This document shows, piece after piece, positions 26,001-36,646 of a stretch of 64,000 bases of DNA. The notes below the pieces were generated by a model. The model was not told the DNA's origin. It worked only from the letters and a program-made list of their open reading frames with translations, and ran no database searches. Position numbers and translations under genes: made by a program. Within the stretch, counting starts at the first letter, position 1. Every line of letters starts with the position of its first letter. Location: positions 2,002,376 through 2,066,375 of the forward strand of contig NC_085102.1 of NCBI RefSeq assembly GCF_963422355.1, given 5' to 3'. Source of the stretch: Corticium candelabrum. Its lineage: Eukaryota > Porifera > Homoscleromorpha > Homosclerophorida > Plakinidae.

Positions 26001-26563
26001 TTCAGCGATACTGTGTCAAATACCCAGGCCTGTCTGGGGATAGAGAAATTATCAAACATATAACCGAATTGAAATGCAACAATCTTGGAGCAAAATTGAA
26101 TCAAAAGAGGACTTGATTCTATTGGAGGAAAGTCTCCATTATCTACGTTCTGCCACGAGTTGGTGTCTAGAGTGTACAACCAGTTTGCAAATATGCCAGC
26201 CTCGTTGCTTGCTTGTAAACCTGTGTCCTCTGATCCTGAAATGAGTAAATGGTGTCGCTTTCGGTTTCCAATCTCGACGCTGTAAGCTACCTTTCCATAG
26301 GACACTGATTCTACGTATGGTTCATTGATGCTCCAGTCGTAAAATGTTTGCCATCCTCTTGTGTTCATGTCAAATTCTCCAAATGTAGATGTGATGATCT
26401 CACATTTAAACGATATCGTCGTTGTTAACCTGTTATCGTGGGATCTTTTGTTTCGCTTGCGTAAGCTTTGAAATTGCCCAACAGATAGACATAAACTGAT
26501 GATAAGTATTGACATTATTGTAGTTGTTATAGATACTTGCTTTGCACGACAACTTCTCAACAT
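23018..26563 (-). CDS. Kelch-EGF-TM-TKL receptor kinase, intact copy 2
   Basis: Same structure as the receptor at 13,593-17,138: ATG at 26,561-26,563, long first exon to 23,310, 72-nt intron 23,238-23,309, last exon 23,018-23,237. The signal peptide, Kelch ectodomain, Cys-rich region, EGF, membrane helix (about residues 821-846) and all kinase motifs (GSGASGSVYKA, VAVKKM, HRDLKSDN, DFG, WRAPE) are intact. It differs from copy 1 mainly in residues about 403-445 and 648-720 of the ectodomain, where changes are dense, while the first 390 residues show only about eight. In the second patch it resembles the dead copy at 56,717-60,223 more than copy 1, which suggests exchange among copies. Likely Ser/Thr or dual-specificity TKL kinase; ligand unknown. 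Confidence 0.9.
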
Positions 26564-26779
26564 TTTGAAAACACACCTTTGATTTCGTTTTCAGACACCG
26601 TCAGATGGTCAAGTAAAGTTTGAGAAATGCACTTACTTTGTGCGTCTCCGGATATCTGTACTTTGTCTTTACTCTGGCGGTCTGAAATAGTTAGATATCT
26701 GAGATTTGGAGAAGGTATCTGTTGTATAGAGCTCTTCGTACGCTGGGAAACGAGAGACGCTTAAACGTCTGATCAAATC

Positions 26780-26836
26780 CCCTTTATATAGCAATATGTA
26801 GACTGAGTAGAGCTTTTATATCAATGTGGAATTTGA
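26780..26836 (-). promoter_or_regulatory. Doubled TATA-like promoter motif, receptor 2
   Basis: Same two motifs and spacing as at 17,355-17,410, including GCTATATAAAGG on minus. The promoter and presumed 5' leader are nearly identical between the two intact genes, so they are likely co-expressed. Confidence 0.75.
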
Positions 26837-27889
26837 ATCATCGTTATGAAACTAGATTGTTGAATATAACAGTTTTTAATTGCTGTAATCAAATGGCTAC
26901 CTAGACGTGTTGGGATAGCGTTGTGGCCGTGTTCACATGAAATCACCTATTGATAAATGATAAGAACAAATGTAACTGAAAAGCGTTATTGCAAATGCAA
27001 TTTCAAAACAGGTCAAACTACGCTATTAATTAAAGATCACCGCTTGCAAGATCACGATATTCAGCTAATTGAATGAATTTTGTTGTAATCACTGAGACAA
27101 ATCATTATTCTATTAATTTATATAAACTCTTAACGAGATTATCAACAGTCTTTTCAAATGCTCGTCGATATTAGATAGATTTAGCGAAATTTTAGGTCAT
27201 GTTATCAGGTATGTATTACATGATAGGCAATACTTTCAGGCTTCCAATTTTATACAGGATGCTTTCAGTTCTTCTTAATTAGATTTGAAAGCCAACACGA
27301 GATATTTAGAAAGTGACTCATCATTTTTGACAATTTTGTCATACATTTATATCTACATCACCAACTTTGTTACAAATTTGCTATCAAGTTATTGAGGAGA
27401 ATGCATTAATGCATATGAATCGTGTTTAGTATTACTTAATTATGGTTGGGAAGTGCTATCAAGGTAAATTACAGAGAATATCAAGGTATTCCGAAAATTA
27501 CTAGCTGAAAACGATTATGGATTTGCAGTAGTATCAGGTGTTAGCCTATGGAAGTGAGATGTAAGACTTCGAAAAAGCTTCCGTCGCTAACTGGTAAACA
27601 TGTCTTTCGTAGCAGGAATTAGACGTGGCTTAGAGATGAACAACAGAGAGTCATGCAGTAACAAACGTATTGGGAAATTGGTCTCTAGAAGCATAATAGA
27701 AAATGAAGAAAGTAAGTTACATTTAAATTCGAGAACATTGCATTCGGCAAATGAAATATTGTAATGGGCCGGTCACTATTAAGTGTTTGATGATTGGCAA
27801 AATTGTTGGGGGGCATAAGGTCGGAATGCAGTAATTTGCAGGGTCACAACGCATTTAGGTCATCTTTCGGTTGAGGTCCATTTCCTTGT
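26837..27889. other. Intergenic sequence between receptor 2 and its Kelch-only relic
   Basis: No gene seen; close copy of 17,411-18,474, lacking one repeat of the TATCAGGTGTTA phrase. Confidence 0.6.
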
Positions 27890-30366
27890 GTTGAAGCTAA
27901 AAACCCAAAGATCATTTAGACATGCCAAAGAAGCATATTGTCTTCTAAATACATACATTTTGGACTGCATCATGACCGCTGCGTGATGAACACCGATCCT
28001 AGGCCGAACCGAATAAGCTACGTCTCGACAGCATTGTCTTCACTGAAACTTTGGCTCAAGATGCATTATCCATGTGTCATTAAAACTGAAGTCCGATTTA
28101 GTTCCGCCAAATAAAATGGGACTAGTTTCATTGGTGGCAACAAATGACATTGCTGATCGAGCTCTTATTGACGACGTTGATGTCAACAAACTCCATTCGT
28201 TATTAGAAGCATTAAAGAGCCACGTATCTATGTTGTTGTGGTGTAGATTTTGTCGAAAGTGCAACGTAACAACAGATACTGTTTCAGCAGCTAGCGTCGT
28301 AAGAACTTATATAGGAAAATTTCTTTATAATTTTGAACCACCACTGCATGCTTGTTAAATCTAAATTCCATATAATTGCACCAAATGAAAGCTGATCAAA
28401 TACATCTTGTAATAATGTCGAAAAAGTCAAATAATTGCTTTTTAGACCATGTTTTGTCTTTGTGTTGAAAAGATGGTGCAAAATGAGAATTAGGAAATAT
28501 TTTCCAAATCCAAATTTTGATTTTGTAGAAGAATTTCCAAACTCGTGTTCTACTGAAACGCCAATTTGCTGTAAAAACCATGATTGTATTGTGGTCTATA
28601 ATTCAAAGCGCTGGACACGACTTCATTATACCAACTTTCGGGAATGTCGCCTAGTATGTTTTCTATAGTGTACTCGTTACTGTCGAGATCAAACATGAGT
28701 ACCTTCTCATCACGAAGTTTGAATAAGACGTAACTAATGTTGTCTGTCGCAAATGCACAAGCGAATGTCCATGATTTCGAAATATCTTGAAATTGCTGTA
28801 AGTGATTTGGTATTGTACTCGCATGTCTCCATGTCTCGTTTTCAAACTCTTACAGGGTTCCTGTAGCGGGAACGTACAGAGCAATAGCAGAGGCGGCGGA
28901 GATAGGGGTTTCGAGGGGCGACAGACCTCCCAATATTTGAATTGGGGTCTGAGATCCCCCAATAATTGGATCTCCGTAAATGGGACCTTGTACTTCTGCA
29001 ATATGTTTGCCAATCCAATCACCAGCTAGGCCACGCGCACACATCATGGACTCCTTCAACCGTGCCCTGCCAGGTATGCAACGCCCACCATGTGGATACG
29101 GACATTTCAAGGGCGTTCTATTCTGAGGCAGACTCCGGGAAGTTGGTAAGCGACAGTCTCATGAAGAGGGCGCACCAGCTGTCGATTAGAGGTATTTTTC
29201 GGGAGCAAAATAGGTGTGCATGCAAGCTGAACAAGAATTTGAGAAGGAACACGAATAAATGACTTCACTCTTACATGTGCACAAAGAGTTACTGAATAAC
29301 ATAAACTTGGTAGACGTTGCGACCGATTTGTTTCTTGTACCGACCAGCAAATAAGGTACTTGGGGGCCTTAGTACTAGTGCTTGGCAATTGTTTTACCGG
29401 AATCATGTATTGTGTTTGGTATCAGATTTATTTTATAATGGATATCGCAATCGTTTAAAAATTCGTAAGCTATTGAAAGCCTGTAAAGACTGTAGCTTCT
29501 TAAACAAGCTGATGGTCACGTGACTCTGGGAATTTGTTGGCGGCACCCCAATCTGTAAGAGCTTCCGCCGCCCCTGAATAGCGTTTGAAAAGGAGGAAAC
29601 TAGTTTTACCTGAGAACGTCCAACTCAAAGATGCTGAGTATTAGATTCGAAGCGTAAGAGAACCCATTCGTAACTTTCAGTATATTTTCAACCAACGCAT
29701 CGCAATTCGTGTATCGTCTTTCGAAAAGGAAGAAAATTAGACAAGATGAAAGCAGACGAATTGCACCAGCAATTAGTGCGTGATTGTTTAAAAGGAATGG
29801 CAGCGACATCATAAGGGTCTCGAATTCTTCATTTAGGAGCATACCCATCTACTTTGGTCTTCTGTCAGTAAAAGAAACTGTGTCGAAAATCCACTCTTCG
29901 CTTGAGTCGGAAACTTTTTGAAACTCGTCAAATTCTAAGACAATAATCTCAGAGCACAGTTTAATCATGACATGATTTTTGGATGGTGAGGGAAAATTTT
30001 CGGTATTCACTTTTCGCCAGGAGTTGGTGTCCATGTATTTCAAAAAGATTTCAAAGCTGTTCGAGATGAATTTTGAAAGTCCTTTCTTTGTAAAATCAGC
30101 AAATGCTGCCGTTTTCCGTTTTCAGGGTTGCCGTTTGCGACCTTTTCATATGTGATTCCTTGAAGCTCATTAATGTTCCAACTTGCGAAACTTTGCGATC
30201 CTCTTGTGTTCAGATCGAAATGAAAAAGTCACTTCCACGTCTAATAACCTTATTTTAGTAGATCCCCTAAATTTTGACTCGTCATCTTGTGACCTCTTGT
30301 CGCGTTCCTTGCAGCTATCAATTTTCCAACTGATAGACACAAAGTTATGACAAAAGTAAACAGCAT
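27890..30366 (-). pseudogene. Kelch-only receptor relic in unit 2
   Basis: Copy of the relic at 18,475-20,961 with the same truncation inside the Kelch domain, the same 689-bp insertion and its own additional lesions (for example small indels near 30,060 and 30,140). The leader ATG is at 30,364-30,366. There is no kinase, EGF or membrane segment. Confidence 0.85.
28888..29576. mobile_element. 689-bp hAT-like element in Kelch relic 2
   Basis: Same element and site as 19,473-20,161: CAGAGGCGGCGGA left end, inverted CAGGGGCGGCGGA right end, AATAG on both sides (28,883-28,887 and 29,577-29,581). It is a passenger of the tandem duplication, not a separate insertion. Confidence 0.88.
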
Positions 30367-31481
30367 TGTCTAAAGATCTTCAAGATATACTTGCTTCAAA
30401 CTTTTGAAAACGTAAACTTGATGTCGACTTTAGATATCATCAGATTATTCGATAAATATTGAGAGTTGTGCTATGTTTGTGCTTACCCAGATCTCTGTAC
30501 AGTGCGTTCTCACTATCAGTTTGACATGAAATATTTGTTAAAACTTCTCACAATGTACAGTGTTGCAAAGTTGATGGAAAGTAGAAGACAAATAAACTGT
30601 GTCTTCAAGCTCCGCTACAGAAACACGATTGAATAAATATATAGGGTTTCCGTTTATTTCAACCCAGAATGTAGTAAATCGTTATAGAAATTTATTGTTG
30701 AATAGGTAGAGAAAGAAAATACTGGAAAAAGCCGTTTTGAGATGATGCAATTGCATGGATGCCACGTACTGATAACTTAAGCGTCGTGTTACCCAAATAA
30801 CGTAATATTCGCATTTACCCAATAATCTCAATATATCGTGACAATAGAATATACCCTGAATATACATTTTAGAAAAATCTAGCGGAATTTATATTCATTT
30901 TTCCCAAGCAAATATATTAGCACAAATTCTCACTAATAGCAGCGTACAAACCTCGACATCAGTGCACTACATATATAAACTACATAAAATGTTTTATTAA
31001 GTAAATTGTAATGTAGATAAAAATGTGTAATGGCTTTGGTTCAAACGCGAAAGAGACTCCTTTTTTTCGTGTTAATGTACTGTACTCCTAAAGAATGACT
31101 TGCACCAAAATCAATCATCTCTCAGATGAAAACTGTCACTTTTTGAGAAAACAATTTGCAACCGTTTACTGCAGACTTTTACCTTAATAAAGAAATAGGA
31201 AGCATTGAAATTTCCTGCGCCGGCTCATTTAGTACCCGTATAAGAAGGTAGATGTAATTGCTGGCTAGCTAGGAAGACTGATACCTGAACACTTTTCAAG
31301 GTAAGAATTGCGAGACATATGATGGCATGTTTTGATTTGTTGATTTAAGGAAACTGGGGCGCCAAACAGTACCATGCAACTAGCGACACGATCATGGAGC
31401 CTCAAGAGGAGACCCTTCTAAGATTACGTAGTTCATAGATCATGTTTCGCTACATTTAGGGTACGTTATGATCTAGCACAT
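30367..31481. other. Upstream of Kelch relic 2 and end of unit 2
   Basis: No gene seen; close copy of 20,962-22,075. Confidence 0.5.
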
Positions 31482-32440
31482 AGTATATTGTCAACTGTGT
31501 ACGGTCGCGCGTCACTTATTTATATTCATGTATGAATGTGTTAGATCAGTCGATCTAGTAAAAACCTTTGATTAGTATAAATAGAATATTATAAATAAGT
31601 TAAATACTTTAATTAACCGTTACTACTGGTAAAAAGATTTTTGGTATCAATTAAGTTGTGAGATTAGTTATTCTAGTAAACAATTTTAATTGATTTGAAT
31701 ATTTGTTTATAAATAACGTAATTAATTTAAGTAACCGTTATCTACTAGTAAAATATCTTAAGCTTCTCTTAGAATGCCATAACTTTAGAATCTGAGGTTT
31801 CGATTATCTGAGAAAGATCATAATTTTTTGCTGATTACTGGCATAAATGTCTATAACCAATCATCTACAATCGCCTTTTATAGGCAACTTAGTTTCCGGT
31901 TTTACATTTATTTAATTAATTATTAAACTGCATGGTTACTAGCAAAATGTGATTATACTTAAGCATGGTGAGTCATGAAAGGAAACTAAATGAGAAGCCG
32001 AAAAGGCACAGCATGAGGTGATGTCTTACTACACTAAATTGCTAGAAAGAAAAAGTTGCTTAGTATAATTTTGCCTAAAAAAGGCGAGAATACTGGACGG
32101 TTGCTCTCCACCTGTTGTCCATAAGTGTTCTATTTGGCATATGATTGATGAAGAATTGCGTTGCATAACACACAAAAGAATTGGTTTATAAATCAACAGT
32201 TAATATTATCTCTTTAAATTTTTAATTAGTTAACAAGATATAAGTTGATTTTGTAGCCGAAAGTACTACATTACCACGTTTGCATGACCAAATCCAAATT
32301 CAAAACAAATATAATTATTGCCGTTTTTAATGATACACTAAGCTACACTACTTTCATGAAGTTGACTAATGGCAGCAAAAGTATTCTGCTCCTAACTGCA
32401 ATACAATAATCTACATGTTCATTTCTATAGACATTTAAGT
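31482..32440. repeat. Truncated third tandem unit
   Basis: Third start of the unit, beginning at the same AGTATATTGTCAACTG sequence. It matches units 1 and 2 through the 3' flank and stops at 32,440, within the last codons of the receptor's final exon (GACATTTAAG). At that point it is fused to the amino half of another family member. This is an exact breakpoint of an unequal exchange or deletion. Confidence 0.92.
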
Positions 32441-34562
32441 ATCGTAGTATCTTACATTTTTATCAGAAATAGAATTGTAAACACGTTTCTTCCACCACTG
32501 CATGCTTGTTAGATCTAAGTTTCACATAGCTGCAGTCTCTAGCTCTTGATCAGTGTCCATTATAAGAATTCAGGCACAAATGTAAAATAGTTGACTCTAT
32601 GAGCATGAGTTGATGCTTCTAAAAGGGGAGGTACAAGGGCAGGACTTGGAAATCTTGTCCATGCCTAAAGTTTACGTTCGTAGATAAATTTTCACACTCT
32701 TGTTCCCTCAGGAGGAGAATCGCGTGTAAAATACGATGATTGTATTTCGATTTACAAAAACGCTGGACTCTACTTTGTACCGTTCATCAAGAATGCTGGC
32801 TACAACGTTTTCAATAATAATTTATTGCGTTTTAATCAAAATTAGTACTTTCTATTACTAATGTTGAAACAACGAAACGACTGTTTTTCTTTGCAAAAGC
32901 ATAGCCAAATGTCTTGTAATTGTGAAGCGTAGTGAAATAGTCGCAAACGATAAGGAACTGCAGTTACATTTGTCCACATTATGTTTTCAAGCTTTCGCAA
33001 CGTTTGTTGAGCCGGATCATAAAGAACGATGGTACTTGAATGGTAAGAAGCTATAAACGCGACCCGAAAACCTTACGGTTTTTAATGTTTGATTTGATGT
33101 GAATCCACTTGTAGCTTTCAGTTTCTTCTCAATTTGCATGTCGCACCTCGTACAGAGAACTTCTAAAGTAGAAGGAACGGAACAAGACGAATGCAGACTG
33201 ATCGTAATGGCAATCGTTTTGTGCTAAAACGCGACAAGCGCAGATATTCTGGATTGCATGTGTCTGTGGTCTTAGGATTGTTCCAACCTGCTTGCTAACC
33301 ACCGTCCCGGGTTAGAACCCAGACAGCCGATTACTAACCGGATGTCCGGGTACTTATCCGGCACTGATGTTGTCCTGGCGCGGAAATGGTCGACAGGGCT
33401 CAGTAAGACTCTGTTATTGCTCAGAAGTTTAGAAAGACCGAATTGAAGCGTTCAACCAGCGGAGTTATATGGAAGGAGCATGCCAACCGGATCATCTCGC
33501 ACTTGAAGGACCCCACACACGACAAGGACAAGATTTTTTCGATACTATGTAAAGAAGAACCGTTTTGAACTCGTCGCAATAGCGTCTATTGACATAAGAG
33601 ACGTTCTCGCTGTAAAGGTACTAAAGAAGGAAGAAGAAAGAAAAGTCAAGAAAGAAGAAAAGGTACTAAGAAAATTATTCAATTAGCTAAATAATAATTA
33701 TAACTAATTTATATAACTTGCATTACATCATGTGATCATTACGTGGATAATCCATGCATGGTTGTTCGGTGACATTTTGTTGGTCGTTATATCTGACACA
33801 ATGTTACCGTCAAGGTGTATGCTATTTGCTAAAGTGGCTTAGAGAGTCATGTAGTAATCAGTTCTTCATCCGGATTGCAGAGACCGAACAACTCGTTACT
33901 TAATCGTACAAATTGTTAACTTGTTAAAATTCAGGATGTTCCGTTTAAAATCGGGACGTCCGGTTAATTAACCGGCGTCCAGTTCATTAACCAGACATTT
34001 CTGCCAGTTGAGCAAAACTGTGTTAAACATTAACGCTTTCCTTAAGTTGGACGAGTTCGGAAATCTAAGATGATCGGCTTGCAAAGCAATAATATTGGTG
34101 TAAAGTTACATCATGGCAGGACATGAGAACAATGGAGGGAAATCGCCATTATCCACGTTTTGCCATGAGTTGGTGTTGGCGTTGTACAACCAGTTTGCAA
34201 AAATACCCGGTTAGTTTACGAAGTAAGAAAAAAGTTTATCTGCTCCTGAAATCAGTAGATGTTGCCATTTTTGGTTTCCGACTTTGACGCTGTATGTGAT
34301 TCGTCCATATGTGGTTGCTATATAGGTTCATGCAATTGTCGAAAATTTGCCATCGTCTTGTGTTAATACTAAACGGAAAACATTTTTATTTTCTATTATC
34401 TCTTTGAGTAGGTGGCGTTGCAGTTACCTCGGTGTCTCGGGACCTTTGGTTTGGTTCCCTAAAGCTTTGAACTTGTCCAACCGATAGACAAAGACTGAAG
34501 ATACGAGCTGACATCATTGTTCTTCTTAGAGATACTTGCTTTGCGCGACAATTCGTCGACAT
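32441..34562 (-). pseudogene. Amino-half receptor relic
   Basis: On minus it starts at ATG 34,560-34,562 with a leader ending SLCLSVGQ, then Kelch segments homologous to the first half of 36,647-40,262, down to the equivalent of the Q-W-W-K-K segment. There it is cut off and joined to the third unit's 3' flank. Many frameshifts and stops occur, and a roughly 690-bp element (33,304-33,996) interrupts it. The Cys-rich, EGF, membrane and kinase parts are absent. A carboxyl-half fragment of a similar gene exists at 60,225-61,400 on plus. Confidence 0.82.
33304..33996. mobile_element. About 690-bp inverted-repeat element with repeated TTAACCGG motifs
   Basis: The left end (33,304-33,350) and the reverse complement of the right end (about 33,948-33,996) align over roughly 48 bp with several mismatches. 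Both contain an AACCGGA(C/T)GTCC core, and the right end includes the palindrome GGTTAATTAACC. It separates two parts of the amino-half receptor relic. Inside, on plus from 33,431, a short frame encodes KTELKRSTSGVIWKEHANRI and about 26 more residues before a stop; I do not recognise it. Exact ends and target duplication are unclear. Confidence 0.6.
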
Positions 34563-34735
34563 TTTGAAAACCCAGACTTAATGTCGATTATATAGAGACA
34601 TTCAGATGTTCCGGTAGAGGTTTATAAATGCTTTTGCTCTGTGCGTATTCAGATATCTGTCCGCGTCGTTACTGTTGTCAAGAGCTGGTAGGCCGGTGGA
34701 AGATGAAAACCGAATAAACGCTTTTGTTTAATTTC

Positions 34736-34784
34736 AGTTTATATAGCAATGTGTATGGTAGAGCTTATATAGCAATATGGAATG
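34736..34784 (-). promoter_or_regulatory. Doubled TATA-like promoter motif, amino-half relic
   Basis: On minus, CATATTGCTATATAAG (about 34,766-34,782) and CACATTGCTATATAAAC (about 34,736-34,752) lie upstream of the leader ATG, matching the other family promoters. Confidence 0.65.
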
Positions 34785-36646
34785 TAACAAGTCTTAGTAA
34801 AATTATTTGTCGAATATCTTGATTCGGTGTTGTGGAGTATATATACTATAGATCATATGCACTTTGCTACAGAAAGTGATTTGCAGAAATAGCTATTTTC
34901 AAAATGCTTTAATTACATGGCTATACTTATACGTGTCATGTAACTCTTATAACTATTAGTTATTACATGGGTAGCTGGTGTTTATGGCATTTATTGACCC
35001 GAAGCCTCACGGGATTATCAAAGAGATAATTGACCGAGCCGGAGCGTGTTGTGTTATGTTTGGTAGCTAATGACTTGTGAAAGTTTGTATAAGAGAAAGG
35101 TGCTAATAGACTAAATGGCATTTACTGTATTGTATTCGAGCCTGATGTTTACTCTAAAATATTTCCGGGGTAAATTCTGTTGCTATGACAGTGGGTGGAT
35201 TATCGGTTATATTCTACCTCCACGTGACCTGTACAAGCGCTGTAACTGGCTCATCTTGTGTACCCGACCACGCCCATATAATAATGACTCCTAGTATCAG
35301 ACCGAGATCGTGAGCAATGCACGATAGCACATCTCTGCTGAGATGGATCCACTTGAATGTCTCTAAAGATGTTTAACTGAAGCTTAATGAAGTTGCTGTC
35401 CACGGAATTAAGTGCACTAGCGGGTGCGAGGACTAGTCGTGAATTACTACTAGATGTTCTTCATCAGCCAATATTGTATAGTATCCTATTTTAAAACGAC
35501 TGTGGTACAACCACATTATCTTTGAGAATTGATATCTTCATTTGCACGATGCGCGAGTAGGTTCGAGTTTAACACTTCCCCACAAAAAGTGTTGTAGAGA
35601 AATTACTGTTTGGAAAATGCTCTAATTACATGGCTACTTACACGTCATGTAAGTGTTTTAGGGAAGTGTAGATGAAATTGATAAAACGTAGATAATATTA
35701 AAAAAAGTGAAAGAGTCGTATAATGCAATGTCAAAAGAAATCAGACAACGAAATCATAGACCAAATCTGCATTACAAGTTTTACCTAATTTAATAAGGTT
35801 TAGAACAGTTTTGTGTTTTGTCAAAACTACATATCTTGAAATAACTACTATATATGTTGAAATATCGTTTTCAAAGTGCAGCAACAAAATCTGTAATAAA
35901 TTACCTCTTATGTAAGTATGATAACTGTTTCCTTATTTCAATAATTAAAACTGGTAACTGATGAAAGCTCTCTACCTCTACTGTTGTTGCAATACAATAT
36001 AACTATGTCCACATCAGTACAGGCAGTATATTCACATTTACCATTCTGACCAACTGCAAGAAAGTGTCATAACCGTTGACATGTTAGTCACGGTCCTTTC
36101 GGTGTTCCTTTTGCGCGAAAATTTTGCTGACATCAATTTCGTAATCATCTCATTGTTCCGGGGGCGCACACTTTTATCTGGAGTTTGAGACGCTACAGAA
36201 ACAACTCTGTTGGCATTCCAATCCCGCGAAAAATCACGGTTTATATCTTGGTAAGACTGTATCCTACACGCATTTGATCTTCAAGATTATAGTTATACAA
36301 ACCGATTTGTGGAAAGGTTTACTGGTTACTTAACTAATATTGTTTGAGGTGTGGTAGGAAACTTACCTTAGTCTCGCTTCATAATTTCGCTTTTCTGGAA
36401 TACGAAGCTCGTCAAAACATTGGTTGGAGAGTTTTTGCCGCTGGAATTATTTGCCTTGTCGCAATATATGTTGACAAATGACAAAATTGTAATGATACAA
36501 GTTGTTGCAATAGCATAGAAACTAATGTTAATAGTTTCTTGTGAACAAATGAGTTGCAGTTTTCAATTATACAGTGTAGCTTTAAGCTTTACTAAATGCA
36601 TGGAGTAGCAAGCAATTTATGCTGCTTTTGAACTCCAAGATTGTCA
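34785..36646. other. Spacer with possible solo LTR
   Basis: No gene seen. The family upstream block with ATTACATGGCTA at about 34,870-34,945 recurs at about 35,590-35,660, so the intervening roughly 640 bp looks inserted or results from a small duplication. That interval begins TGTTTATGG (34,979) and ends GTTTAACA (35,574), TG...CA like a solo LTR. It has no open frame, and I could not find a matching target duplication. The rest to 36,646 is AT-rich and featureless. Confidence 0.3.

Larger units (their letters stand above)
22076..31481. repeat. Tandem unit 2 (about 9.41 kb)
   Basis: Second direct copy of the unit starting at 12,648, with the same gene order, the same hAT-like insertion and high overall identity. 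Its beginning repeats the AGTATATTGTCAACTGTG junction sequence. Differences from unit 1 are unevenly spread: the receptor's amino end, last exon and introns are nearly identical, while two ectodomain patches differ strongly. Confidence 0.95.

Noticed and set aside
33290..33330. tRNA-like GGTTAGAACCC sequence
   Set aside because: No acceptor stem or D-arm partner could be fitted around it; it belongs to the terminal repeat of the inserted element.
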